From the NCBI GenBank assembly GCA_040226215.1, contig JAVKFF010000083.1, positions 1-29,784 on the forward strand: a stretch of 29,784 nucleotides of DNA. Direction: 5' to 3'. A program made the translations under genes and the position numbers. The notes under the pieces were generated by a model. That model was not told where the DNA came from. It worked only from the letters and a program-made list of their open reading frames with translations, and made no database searches. The stretch comes from JAVKFF01 sp040226215. Its GTDB lineage: Bacteria > Pseudomonadota > Alphaproteobacteria > DSM-16000 > Inquilinaceae. Below are positions 1 to 7,857 of the stretch, piece by piece; positions within the stretch are counted from its first letter, which is position 1, and each line of letters opens with the position of its first letter.

Positions 1-558
1 GAGCACGCCTTCCTCGACATCGGCTACGGGGTGACCATCTCCGGCCCACACATCGTCGGCCGCATGACCTCCGCCCTGGAGATCGAGCCCGGCGACCGGG
101 TGCTGGAGATCGGCACGGGCTCGGGCTACCAGTCGGCCTTCCTGAGCTACTACACCGACGAGGTCTACTCGATCGAGATCATCGAGCCCCTGGCGGAACG
201 CACGCGCGGCATCTACGACGCGCTGATCGCCGACGGCTACCCGGAATACACTCACATCTCCACCATGGCGGGCGACGGCTATTTCGGCTGGGAAGACGCC
301 GCACCGTTCGATGGCATCGTGGTGACGGCGGCGATCGACCACGTGCCGCCGGCGCTGCTGCAGCAGCTCGCGGTGGGCGGTACCATGGTGATCCCGGTCG
401 GCCCGTTCGGGGCGCAGACGCTGCTCGCCATCACCAAGGTGGAGAACGCCGACGGCACCATCGGCATCGAACGGCGCGACCTCTATAACGGCCGGCGCAC
501 GGTCAGCTTCGTGCCCTTCACGGCGGGCGATGGTGGCGTGTGGAGCGGCCGTCAGTAG
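1..558 (+). CDS. pcm: Protein-L-isoaspartate O-methyltransferase, 5' end cut off by the window
   Basis: The reading frame is open from base 1, so the N-terminus lies outside the window; the GTG at 31 is internal to the conserved domain and is not the start. The visible 185 residues carry the PCMT signature: an SGPHIVG substrate-loop region followed by SAM motif I (VLEIGTGSGYQ) and a later FDGIVVTAA strand and GGTMVIPVG motif. Family members use S-adenosylmethionine to methylate L-isoaspartyl residues and so start repair of aged proteins; E. coli Pcm is 208 aa, so only a few dozen residues are missing. The next gene starts 57 bp downstream on the same strand. Related PCMT-fold proteins with other substrates cannot be excluded without the N-terminus. 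Confidence 0.85.
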   Translation, partial: EHAFLDIGYGVTISGPHIVGRMTSALEIEPGDRVLEIGTGSGYQSAFLSYYTDEVYSIEIIEPLAERTRGIYDALIADGYPEYTHISTMAGDGYFGWEDAAPFDGIVVTAAIDHVPPALLQQLAVGGTMVIPVGPFGAQTLLAITKVENADGTIGIERRDLYNGRRTVSFVPFTAGDGGVWSGRQ

Positions 559-615
559 GCACCGCACGGCCGGAACCACGACCCATCCTCCCGCCCGCTT
601 CCTGAAAGGCCGGCG

Positions 616-3210
616 ATGACAGTATCCGCTCCGGCGGCGGCGAGGTCCGGGCGCACCGGGCACCTCACCGGCCTGCCCTTCTATCTGGCCGTCGGCCTGA
701 TCGCCGGCGCGGTGATCGCCTATCAGCTGACCGTCATGCGCATCTTCGCGGTGGCGAGCTGGACGCATTTCGGCTCGCTGGTGGTGTCGATCGCCATGTT
801 CGGCTTCGGCGTGGTCAGCGCCGTCATGGTGATCGGCAAGGACAGCTTCCAGCGGCGCTGGGAAGGCTGGGTGTCGGCGGCGCTGCTGGCCTTCGGCCCG
901 TTGATGGTGATCGCCAACACCGTCGCCCAGACGGTGCCCTTCAACCCGATCTTCCTGGTCGTCGACCCGGAACAGAAATGGCGGCTGGCGCTCAGCTTCA
1001 TCCTCTATTTCCTGCCCTTCGTGCCGGGGGCGCTGTTCATCGGCCTCGCCTTCCTGAAGGGGCAGGACCGCTTCGGCCGGGTCTATTTCGCCGACATGAC
1101 GGGCTCCGGCCTGTGCGGCCTGGTGCTGCTGATCGCCATGTACGTGCTGTTCCCGGAAACCCTGCTGGCGGTGCCGGTGGGTCTGTGGGCGCTGGGCGGG
1201 CTCGCCTGGTTCCTGGGCGGGGGCATGCACAAGCGGGCGCTGGCGCTGGTCGTCCTGGCGGGCGGGACGATCGCGCTGATGCTGCTGGCGCCGCAGATCA
1301 ACACCTCGCCCTACAAGGGGGTCAGCTACGCCCGCGCCTTCCCCGACGCGCAGCTGGTCTACGAGGACAGCTCGCCCTTCGGACACCTGGAGGTCTACGA
1401 TTCGAGCTATTTCCATTTCGCGCCCGGCCTTTCGGACATGGCGGCGCTGAACCTGCCGGAGATGCCGACCCACGCCTATCTCGGCATGTTCATCGACGGC
1501 GACGGGCCGATCGGCATCATCCGGTCACTGCCGGAAAGCCAGCTCGGCTATTTCCGCTTCCTGCCGATGTACATGCCCTACCTGCTGCACGCGGCGCCGG
1601 AGGTTTTCGTGGTGCAGTTCGGCGGTGGCATCTCGACCGAGCTCGCGCTGTCCCAGGGCGCGTCGGCGGTGACGGTGGCCGAGGGCAACCCGATGGTGCT
1701 GGACGCGGTCCGCGGCGACACGCCGGTGGCCGAGGCGACGGGCCACGTGCTCGACGACGAGCGGGTGACGGTGATCCCCTATGACGGCCGGCTCTACGCG
1801 CCGCAGGTCGAGGGGCAGTACGACATCGTCGACCTGAGCCTCGCCGACTCGACCGGGCTGTCGAGCCCCGGCGGCTTCGCCGTCTTCGAGAACCACATGT
1901 ACGCGCGGGAATCCGTCCAGGCCTACATGCGCGCGCTCCGGCCCGACGGCGTGCTGTCGATGACGGTGTGGAACAAGGAGAACCCGCCGAAATCGGTGCT
2001 GCGCGTGCTGGCGACGGTGGTGGCGGCGGCCGAGGCGGAGGCGGCGCGGGACGGCGGCCCGCCGGTTGCCGAACGCTTCCACATCAGCCACACCTTCCTG
2101 TCGACGCTGACCATCCTCTACCAGCCCGACGGTTTCGACGCGGAAGAGGCGGCGACGCTCGACAGCCATGCCGGCCGCATGGCCTTCGAACTGCTCTACC
2201 GGCCCGGCCAGCGATGGGAGGGGGACGCCGCGGCGGTGTTCCGCGCCTTCAGCGACCTGTACTTCGATCCCGCGCGGCTGGAGAGCGAGGGCGCGGATGT
2301 CGACATGACGGCCGGCAACCTCTACCGCCTGGTCATCGACCGGCTGATCGCCGGCGACCTGGAGAGCGTGCGCGAGGCCTATGTCTTCGACATCGATCCG
2401 GTGACCACCGACCGGCCCTATCTGGTGGGCTATCTGAAGTCGCAGGACCTGCCGACCTTCTTCGGCATGCTGGAGGCGGTGTCGGACGAGTGGGGCTATC
2501 TGCTCCTGTGGGCGACCTTCGCGGTCAGTCTCATCTTCGGCTCGATCCTGCTGTTGATCCCGGTCGTCTTCGGCTGGCGCTCGATCTTCGCCCGGCAGCC
2601 CGGCAAGCTGGGTGTGCTGATCTATTTCCTGTGTCTCGGCCTCGGCTACATCGTCGTGGAGATCGGCATGATCTCCAAGTTCATGATCGCGCTGTCGAGC
2701 CCGACCGTCTCCGCCTCGGTGCTGATCACCGGCATGCTGGTGTTCACGGGACTGGGCAGCCTTGCCTCGGGCCGCTATCTCGACCGCTGCCGGCGCGTGA
2801 TGCCGTTCGTCTACGTGGCGATCGCGGCCCTGATCGCGCTCTACGCGCTGGGCCTCGACCCGGTGCTGGAGGCGATCGGCGTCTGGCCCTACTGGCTGCG
2901 CATCGCCGCCTGCCTGGCGCTGATGTTCCCGCCCGCCTTCCTGATGGGCTTCCCCTTCCCGGTCGCCATGGCCATGCTGTCGAGGCTGGGCAAGGAGCAC
3001 CTGTTCCTCTGGGCCTGGGGGATCAACGGCATGTTCTCGGTCATCGGCGCGGTGACCGTGCCGCTGGTGGCGGTGCAGTTCGGCATGTCCTCGGCCATCC
3101 TGATCGGCGCGATCGCCTATCTGATCGCCTGGCCGGCCTTCCGCTCGGTCCTCAAGCCGGGCGCGGCCGGCCTGTCGGGGGTGGGCGCGGAGGCCGGAGC
3201 GCGGGCGTGA
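616..3210 (+). CDS. Large membrane protein with spermidine-synthase-like (SAM-fold) domain
   Basis: The 864-residue protein has three parts. Residues about 22-224 hold six or seven hydrophobic segments. Residues about 225-625 are soluble and contain a Rossmann-type SAM-binding pattern (VVQFGGGIS near 332-340, then an acidic AEGNPM). Residues about 626-850 hold about seven more hydrophobic segments. This matches the family of membrane-fused spermine/spermidine-synthase-like proteins. Classical SpeE enzymes are soluble and about 280 aa, so genuine aminopropyl transfer is doubtful. The ATG at 616 is preceded by an AAAGG-type ribosome site. The stop overlaps the GTG start of the exported hydrolase, so the two are probably co-translated. 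The substrate is unknown. Confidence 0.75.
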   Translation: MTVSAPAAARSGRTGHLTGLPFYLAVGLIAGAVIAYQLTVMRIFAVASWTHFGSLVVSIAMFGFGVVSAVMVIGKDSFQRRWEGWVSAALLAFGPLMVIANTVAQTVPFNPIFLVVDPEQKWRLALSFILYFLPFVPGALFIGLAFLKGQDRFGRVYFADMTGSGLCGLVLLIAMYVLFPETLLAVPVGLWALGGLAWFLGGGMHKRALALVVLAGGTIALMLLAPQINTSPYKGVSYARAFPDAQLVYEDSSPFGHLEVYDSSYFHFAPGLSDMAALNLPEMPTHAYLGMFIDGDGPIGIIRSLPESQLGYFRFLPMYMPYLLHAAPEVFVVQFGGGISTELALSQGASAVTVAEGNPMVLDAVRGDTPVAEATGHVLDDERVTVIPYDGRLYAPQVEGQYDIVDLSLADSTGLSSPGGFAVFENHMYARESVQAYMRALRPDGVLSMTVWNKENPPKSVLRVLATVVAAAEAEAARDGGPPVAERFHISHTFLSTLTILYQPDGFDAEEAATLDSHAGRMAFELLYRPGQRWEGDAAAVFRAFSDLYFDPARLESEGADVDMTAGNLYRLVIDRLIAGDLESVREAYVFDIDPVTTDRPYLVGYLKSQDLPTFFGMLEAVSDEWGYLLLWATFAVSLIFGSILLLIPVVFGWRSIFARQPGKLGVLIYFLCLGLGYIVVEIGMISKFMIALSSPTVSASVLITGMLVFTGLGSLASGRYLDRCRRVMPFVYVAIAALIALYALGLDPVLEAIGVWPYWLRIAACLALMFPPAFLMGFPFPVAMAMLSRLGKEHLFLWAWGINGMFSVIGAVTVPLVAVQFGMSSAILIGAIAYLIAWPAFRSVLKPGAAGLSGVGAEAGARA

Positions 3211-4175
3211 GCCATGCGCGCGGCCTCGCCTTGCTGCTGGGTCTCCTGGCGATGAGCGTGGAGCCCGCCGCCGGCCAGGTGGGCGCGATCGACTGGCTGT
3301 GCCGCGACGGGCCCGACTGCCGCGCCACCTTCACCGTCCGCCTGGCGACCGCGCCCTTTCCCTATGACGGCATCGCGGTCGACACCGGCGAGCCGTTCTG
3401 GGATTCCTACGAGGAGGAGACGGGCCAGCGCCTGCACACCACCCAGGACGGCGTCGCCTATGCGGAGAACCCGCACTATCTCGACGACCGGGTGCTGGTG
3501 CACCTGCCGCCCGGCTTCGACGCCGCGCAGCCCTTCCGCGTCGTCGTCTTCTTCCACGGCCATCTGGCCGACCTCGTCGCTACCGTGATCGACGACTACG
3601 GCGTGCCCGAGCAGGTCAACCGCTCGGGCGCCAATCTGGTGCTGGTGGCGCCGGCGCTGGCCCATGACGCCATCGATTCTAGCATCGGCCGGCTGGGCGA
3701 TCCCGGCGGCCTGGCGCGCCTGCTGGGCGATGTGGCGTCCGTGCTGGAGGCGCAGACGGGTGTGCCGGCCGCGCGCGTGGCGACCGCACCCGTGGTGCTG
3801 ACCGCCTTCTCCGGCGGCTACCGTGCCGTCGCCTTCGGGCTGGAGCGGGGCGGCCTCGGCGAGCGCCTCGACGGGATCCTGCTGCTCGATGCCATCTACG
3901 ACCACGAGGACATGCTGGCCCGCCATCTGCGCCAGCACTGGCGCCAGGGCTTCTTCGTCGCCCTCTATACCGGCCGCTCGGAACGGCGGACCGAGCGGCT
4001 GATGACCCAGCTCGCCCTCGCCCGGGTGCCCTATGGCGGCGTGACCCCGGCGGTCCTGGTGGACGGGACGGTCGCCTTTCCGCTGATCGAGGCCGACCAT
4101 TTCGAGATCATGCGCCATGGCCCACCGCCCTGGCCGCTGGCCGATCTGCTGGCCCGCCTGGCACCGCCCGGCTGA
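3207..4175 (+). CDS. Exported alpha/beta-hydrolase-like protein
   Basis: The start is GTG at 3207, inside a GTGA overlap with the upstream stop; it gives 322 residues. Residues about 5-24 (a leucine-rich core ending in PAAGQ) form a probable Sec signal peptide, so the product should be periplasmic or secreted. An HGH oxyanion-type motif lies at 117-119 and a probable nucleophile Ser202 in FSGGYR, which departs from the usual GxSxG. A probable catalytic His298 lies in ADHFEIM. These fit an alpha/beta hydrolase of esterase or peptidase type, but the acidic residue is not obvious and the substrate is not predictable. Translational coupling to the membrane SpeE-like protein suggests a shared process at the envelope. 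Confidence 0.7.
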   Translation: MSHARGLALLLGLLAMSVEPAAGQVGAIDWLCRDGPDCRATFTVRLATAPFPYDGIAVDTGEPFWDSYEEETGQRLHTTQDGVAYAENPHYLDDRVLVHLPPGFDAAQPFRVVVFFHGHLADLVATVIDDYGVPEQVNRSGANLVLVAPALAHDAIDSSIGRLGDPGGLARLLGDVASVLEAQTGVPAARVATAPVVLTAFSGGYRAVAFGLERGGLGERLDGILLLDAIYDHEDMLARHLRQHWRQGFFVALYTGRSERRTERLMTQLALARVPYGGVTPAVLVDGTVAFPLIEADHFEIMRHGPPPWPLADLLARLAPPG

Positions 4176-4321
4176 ACGCGGCCTACCGATCCCTGGCGGT
4201 TGCGACAACGCGAAGCGGCGCGTTCGCCCTTGTCTGACGCGCCGACCCCCCTACATCGACGGCGCCGCTCATCAGGGGCGGCGAGACCGACCTTCACCCG
4301 ACCGACCGCGAAAGGACGACG

Positions 4322-4657
4322 ATGCCGCTCTTGATGTGCCCGAACTGCAACGAGGGAATGAACGAGGTGCAGCGCAACGGCGTGCAGATCGACATCTGCC
4401 CCCGCTGCCGCGGCGTCTGGCTCGACCGGGGCGAGTTGGAGAAGATCCTCGAGGGGGTGCGCGGCGCCGAGCAGGAGATGGAGCGGCGCGGCTGGAACGA
4501 GGGACCGGCCCATGGCGGCGGCCGGCGCGAGCGCCAGGAGGGCCGTGACGACGTCTACACCCGAGAGAGCCGCCACGAGGATGACGACGACCGCCACGGG
4601 CGGCACGGCAAGCGCCGGCGCGGCGGCCTGTTCGAGATGTTCGACATTTTCGACTGA
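4322..4657 (+). CDS. Small TFIIB-type zinc-ribbon protein
   Basis: The product has 111 residues. Cys6, Cys9, Cys26 and Cys29 sit in two CPxC knuckles, with the GVWLDRGELEKI segment typical of the zf-TFIIB family just after the second. This family is widespread in bacteria and mostly uncharacterised. The C-terminal half is low-complexity and highly charged, rich in Arg, His, Glu and Asp, and ends in a short hydrophobic-acidic tail (FEMFDIFD). A GAAAGGACG ribosome site precedes the ATG. The gene is convergent with the hotdog-like gene, with only 32 bp between stops. Metal binding is likely; function is unknown. Confidence 0.8.
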   Translation: MPLLMCPNCNEGMNEVQRNGVQIDICPRCRGVWLDRGELEKILEGVRGAEQEMERRGWNEGPAHGGGRRERQEGRDDVYTRESRHEDDDDRHGRHGKRRRGGLFEMFDIFD

Positions 4658-4689
4658 GGCGCCGGCACCGAGGCGTCGCGGACGCCCGC

Positions 4690-5466
4690 TCAGCCCGCGT
4701 CGATGACCGCGTGGAAGGCCGCCGGATCCTTCAACTCCACCCAGACGGACTGCGCCCAGGCGATGGCGTGGCCGGTGGCGTCCCAGACGGCGGTGCCGAC
4801 CACGTGCTTGCGGCCGTCCGAGCCGATCGGCCAGCCGGCGACCCTGAGCGCCTCGCCGGGTGCGGGCCGGCGCTCGATCCTGGCCGTCATGGTGCCGAGC
4901 ACGGCGTAGAGCCGGCCCGTCGCCGGCTGCGGGATGGCGAAATAGCCGGGGCAGTCGAGCGCGGCCCAGAGGAAGACGGCGTCGACCAGGCCGTCCTTCG
5001 TGGCGAGCGTGTCGTCCGGCGTCCAGGGCGAGGCCACCATGCCGGCCGGCAGCCCTGCCTCGACCGTGCGGTCGAGCGGACCGGCGAAGACGTGCAGGCC
5101 GTCGCCCTCCGGCCGCTCGGGCCCGCAGACGAAGCAGGTTGGGAAGAAGTGGTCGTGCCGGCCGGCATAGCGCGCCGCCGCGTCCGTCGCCGCCGCCTCG
5201 CTCGGCGGATGCGGCAGTTTCAGGTCGAGGCTGCCCGGCTCTGCCGTGGCGATCAGCGTCTCCTCGCCGTCACGAAGCGTCACCCGTTCGCCGTCATGCG
5301 CGATGGTGAGCGGCGTGTCGAGCGGCGGCGGCCGGCGTAGCGCCGCAATCGCCACCCCGTCGCCGGCCGTCGCGGCGCGGCTGCCGACGATCCCGGCCGC
5401 GTAGCCGCCATTGGCGGAGCGCGGCGGCCCGCAGAAGCGGCGGTCGATGACGATGGTCTCGGGCAT
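4690..5466 (-). CDS. Conserved hotdog/thioesterase-like protein of unknown function
   Basis: The ATG at 5466 gives 258 residues. The N-terminal FCGPPRSANGGYAAG segment has the NGGY pattern often found where hotdog-fold thioesterases bind substrate. Mid-protein there is a CFVCGPER motif (Cys pair with xxC spacing), which recurs in a family usually labelled hypothetical or acyl-CoA-thioesterase-like. The C-terminal half contains GRLYAVLGTM and WAQSVW strands consistent with a second hotdog repeat. Longer in-frame extension upstream of 5466 would run through the start of the oppositely oriented dehydratase and is not credible. The gene is divergent from that dehydratase (141 bp between starts). 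Fold assignment is by pattern recognition only. Confidence 0.6.
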   Translation of the reverse strand: MPETIVIDRRFCGPPRSANGGYAAGIVGSRAATAGDGVAIAALRRPPPLDTPLTIAHDGERVTLRDGEETLIATAEPGSLDLKLPHPPSEAAATDAAARYAGRHDHFFPTCFVCGPERPEGDGLHVFAGPLDRTVEAGLPAGMVASPWTPDDTLATKDGLVDAVFLWAALDCPGYFAIPQPATGRLYAVLGTMTARIERRPAPGEALRVAGWPIGSDGRKHVVGTAVWDATGHAIAWAQSVWVELKDPAAFHAVIDAG

Positions 5467-5607
5467 GGCGGGTCGCCTGGGCTTGATCTGCTGTTCCCAG
5501 CATGGCGGCTCGTCGGCGGATCGGCAACAGCCGGCACGCCGCCGTGACTTGCGCCTCGCGCGGGGGTCGGCTAGACGGGCTGCGTCACGGCACAGAAAGC
5601 GCGCTTC

Positions 5608-6597
5608 ATGTCCGTCATCCAAGCGGTCACGCCACCCAGCCTGCAGGCGATCGAGGCCAACCATCGGCGCCTGGCCTCGATGGTGGTCGAGACGCCGGTC
5701 TGGGCCTGGCGCGACCCCCATGCCCGGCAGAGCTTTCCCGATACGCCGATCAGCCTGAAGCTGGAGCTCTTCCAGCACGCCGGCTCCTTCAAGCCGCGCG
5801 GCGCGCTGACCAACATGCTGGCGTTGACGGCCGACGAGCGGGCACGCGGCGTGACCGCGGTCAGTGCCGGCAACCACGCCATCGGCGTCGCCTACGCCGC
5901 CAGCGTGCTGGGCCTCTCCGCCAAGGTGGTGATGCACCGCCAGGCGAGCCCGCTGCGCGTGGCGATGTGCCGGGAATACGGGGCGGAGGTGGTGCTGGCC
6001 GAGGATATCCCCGACGCCTTCGTCACCGTCCGGCGCATCCACGAGGAGGAGGGGCGGCCGCTGATCCATCCCTTCGAGGGGCCGAACGCGGTGCTGGGCA
6101 CCGCCGGCGTCGGCTTCGAGTTCATGAAGCAGGCGCCGGACCTGGACGCGGTGATCGTCGCGATCGGCGGCGGCGGCCTGGTGGCCGGCGTGGCGGCGGC
6201 CGTCAAGGCGATGTCCCGGCGCACGAAGGTCTACGGCGTGGAGCCCGAAGGGGCCAAGGGCATGTCCGACAGCCTGGCGGCCGGCGCACCTCTGGAAAAG
6301 GTCGCCGTCAGCTCGATCGCCGATTCGATGAGCGCGCCGATGCACACGCCGCATACCTTCGCGGTGGTGCGCGACCTGGTGGACGAGGTGGTGCTGGTCA
6401 GCGACGACGCCATGCGCCGGGCCATGAAGACCTCGTTCGAGCGGCTGAAGCTCGTCACCGAACCGGCCGGTGCGGCCGCCCTGGCGGCGCTGGACGGACC
6501 GCTGCGCCAGCGTCTCAGGGGTGCCCATGTCGGGCTGGTGGTGTGCGGCGGCAATATCGACGCCGCGACATTCTATCGCCACATCGATGCGGCATGA
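5608..6597 (+). CDS. PLP-dependent serine/threonine dehydratase (IlvA/serine racemase-like)
   Basis: The 329-residue protein is a fold-type II PLP enzyme. Lys62 in GSFKPRGA is the Schiff-base lysine, Asn89 is in SAGNHA, GGGG at 187-190 is the phosphate-binding loop, and CGGN near 313-316 is the C-terminal cofactor contact. There is no C-terminal ACT regulatory domain, so this is the short catabolic type rather than feedback-regulated biosynthetic IlvA. Expected chemistry is conversion of threonine or serine to the 2-oxo acid and ammonia, although the same fold also gives serine racemases and hydroxyaspartate dehydratases. A hairpin with a T-run follows the stop. Confidence 0.85.
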   Translation: MSVIQAVTPPSLQAIEANHRRLASMVVETPVWAWRDPHARQSFPDTPISLKLELFQHAGSFKPRGALTNMLALTADERARGVTAVSAGNHAIGVAYAASVLGLSAKVVMHRQASPLRVAMCREYGAEVVLAEDIPDAFVTVRRIHEEEGRPLIHPFEGPNAVLGTAGVGFEFMKQAPDLDAVIVAIGGGGLVAGVAAAVKAMSRRTKVYGVEPEGAKGMSDSLAAGAPLEKVAVSSIADSMSAPMHTPHTFAVVRDLVDEVVLVSDDAMRRAMKTSFERLKLVTEPAGAAALAALDGPLRQRLRGAHVGLVVCGGNIDAATFYRHIDAA

Positions 6598-6607
6598 GAC
6601 GCTGTGA

Positions 6608-6643
6608 CATAGGTCATAGCCGCCGGGCGACCTATGCGCTTTT
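6608..6643 (+). terminator. Possible intrinsic terminator after the dehydratase gene
   Basis: CATAGGTC at 6608-6615 and GACCTATG at 6629-6636 form a perfect 8-bp inverted repeat; a short GCC/GGC pair lies inside, and CGCTTTT follows. It lies 10 bp after the dehydratase stop. The T-run is short and the stem is not GC-rich, so a protein-binding palindrome is an alternative reading. Confidence 0.4.
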
Positions 6644-6680
6644 GTCGCGGCGTGTGTTACCACGTCGGGGGTTTCTCGCC

Positions 6681-6709
6681 CTCCCGAATCCGTACTACGA
6701 TTGCGGGAG
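6681..6709. promoter_or_regulatory. Imperfect palindrome upstream of the fatty-acid-hydroxylase gene
   Basis: CTCCCG at 6681 and CGGGAG ending at 6709 form the arms, with AATCCG and CGATTG largely continuing the symmetry. It ends 30 bp before the ATG at 6740, so it could be an operator or a 5' UTR hairpin. No clear -35/-10 pair was found beside it. Confidence 0.3.
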
Positions 6710-6739
6710 TGAACAATCACGGCCAACCGGTGGGAAGCG

Positions 6740-7357
6740 ATGAAGTCGATTGTCGCAGCCATAGACCGCATGGCGCAGACCTGGTGGAACTATATCGGCG
6801 CCTTCATCGGCGACACGTCCGTCAGCGTCTTCTTCGCCATCTGCGCTTTCTGGGCCGGTTCGGCCTGGCTCGCCGTTGCCGGCATCGTCGGCGGCTGGGC
6901 GTTCTACACCCTGCTCGAATGGCTGGTGCACAACTATGCCTATCACAAGGTGAAGGGCCGGCCGCACGAATTGCACATGCTGCACCATCGCAAGCCGACC
7001 CTGCCGCTGGCGCTGCCCTTCTTCACCACGCCGCTGCTGGCGCTGGTGCTGGCACTGGTTATCCCGGGCGCGACGACCATGGCCGTGGTGGCCGGCTGGC
7101 TGTCCGGCATGTGGGCGGGCTTCGTCTATTACGGTTTCTTCCACCATTTCGGCCACCTCAAGCGCTTCCGCAGATGGCCGTTCGGCAAGCTGTGGACGCA
7201 TCACCTGATGCATCACGTCCAAAACGACTGCAATTACGGCGTCACGACCACCCTGTGGGACCGCGTCTTCGGCACCTATCGCGCGGTGCCCGAGCGGCGG
7301 CGCCGGCGCAGCGGCAATGACGGCGAGCGCCGCGAGCCGCGGGAGAGTGCGGCGTAA
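6740..7357 (+). CDS. Fatty acid hydroxylase / sterol desaturase superfamily membrane protein
   Basis: The 205-residue integral membrane protein carries the histidine clusters of the di-iron hydroxylase superfamily. His64 and His69 are in EWLVHNYAYH, His76, 79, 82 and 83 in HELHMLHH, His135, 136 and 139 in HHFGH, and His154, 155, 158 and 159 in HHLMHH. Hydrophobic stretches at about 27-59 and 88-134 place the clusters on the cytoplasmic face. Members hydroxylate fatty acids, sterols, carotenoids or ether lipids; the substrate here cannot be told. The ATG at 6740 follows a GGGAAG ribosome site. The last 25 residues are Arg-rich and outside the domain. An R repeat unit starts 15 bp after the stop. 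Confidence 0.8.
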   Translation: MKSIVAAIDRMAQTWWNYIGAFIGDTSVSVFFAICAFWAGSAWLAVAGIVGGWAFYTLLEWLVHNYAYHKVKGRPHELHMLHHRKPTLPLALPFFTTPLLALVLALVIPGATTMAVVAGWLSGMWAGFVYYGFFHHFGHLKRFRRWPFGKLWTHHLMHHVQNDCNYGVTTTLWDRVFGTYRAVPERRRRRSGNDGERREPRESAA

Positions 7358-7371
7358 CGTCGGCGGGGATC

Positions 7372-7440
7372 GAGAAGACGGGCGGCCGGTCCCGGGTCTG
7401 CAGCGCATCACTGCGTGCTGCGCTGCGCACGGGACGACGA
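7372..7440 (+). repeat. R unit, copy 1, of the intergenic repeat family
   Basis: This about 69-bp unit starts GAGAAGACGGGCGGCCGGTC and ends GGGACGACGA, like the copies at 11346, 11518, 11674, 14193 and 14363, but its central part is more diverged. TCCCGGG in the left half pairs with the CGGGA end in better-preserved copies. It begins 15 bp after the hydroxylase stop and opens the 500-bp gap 7358-7857, which holds this unit, two palindromic elements and no gene I can support. Confidence 0.8.
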
Positions 7441-7458
7441 TAGACTTCTAGAACATGG

Positions 7459-7553
7459 ATTTTCCTGTCATTCCCGCGAAAGCGGGAATCCATCTGGCTG
7501 TGCCGCGTGCGACTCCGCCTGGATCCCCGCGTTCGCGGGGATGACAGGGAAAA
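7459..7553. repeat. About 95-bp palindromic intergenic element
   Basis: The outer arms TTTTCCTGTCAT and ATGACAGGGAAAA are inverted repeats (one extra G). Inside are two short hairpins: ATTCCCGC/GCGGGAAT around GAAA at 7470-7489, and ATCCCCGC/GCGGGGAT around GTTC at 7523-7542. GTCATTCCCGCGAAAGCGGG-type repeats are common between genes in many Proteobacteria. It lies between convergent genes. Confidence 0.85.
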
Positions 7554-7640
7554 TTGGCGCCGATTCAATCATTTGACAGGCGTCATTTCGGCGGCATCGC
7601 CGTCGGGACGACAGGGTTGATTGGTTTCACCCAGTTAACG

Positions 7641-7767
7641 TTCCCGTCATCCCGGCCGACCACAGGGAGAGCCGGGATCTCCTGGGCGTCCATGCCGGCC
7701 CAGCCGTGGGCGATGACGGTCTGGGGATCCCGGGTCTCGGCTGCGCCTCGCCCGGGATGACGGGGAA
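7641..7767. repeat. About 127-bp palindromic intergenic element related to the L/R family
   Basis: TTCCCGTCATCCCGG at the left end and CCGGGATGACGGGGAA at the right end are inverted repeats with one extra G. The left part (CGTCATCCCGG...GAGAGCCGGGA) resembles L units at 11441, 11613 and 14296. The right part contains the TCCCGGGTCT...CCCGGGATGACG pattern of R units, so this looks like a diverged L+R composite. Confidence 0.75.
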
Positions 7768-7857
7768 GTTATTGAATTTCCGTTGATTTCGCTTGCCTTT
7801 CCCGCGCCGGCCTAGGCCCCCGTCAAGCCAGGGTCGAGACCGGTCGGGACCGCCGCC

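Noticed and set aside
1525..3000. 491-codon open frame on the minus strand opposite the SpeE-like gene
   Set aside because: Composition is that of a GC-rich antisense shadow (His/Gln/Arg/Asp-rich, no motif), and the plus-strand gene has clear domain structure.
1968..3206. N-terminal extension of the exported hydrolase
   Set aside because: It runs out of frame through the membrane protein gene; the GTG at 3207 gives a signal peptide directly.
616..3210. Functional spermidine synthase linking to the polyamine locus
   Set aside because: It is three times the usual length, mostly membrane, and 18 kb from the polyamine genes; the similarity is to the fold only.
4690..6771. One long minus-strand protein of 693 codons
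   Set aside because: Only the part after the ATG at 5466 has recognisable motifs; the rest is antisense to the dehydratase gene.
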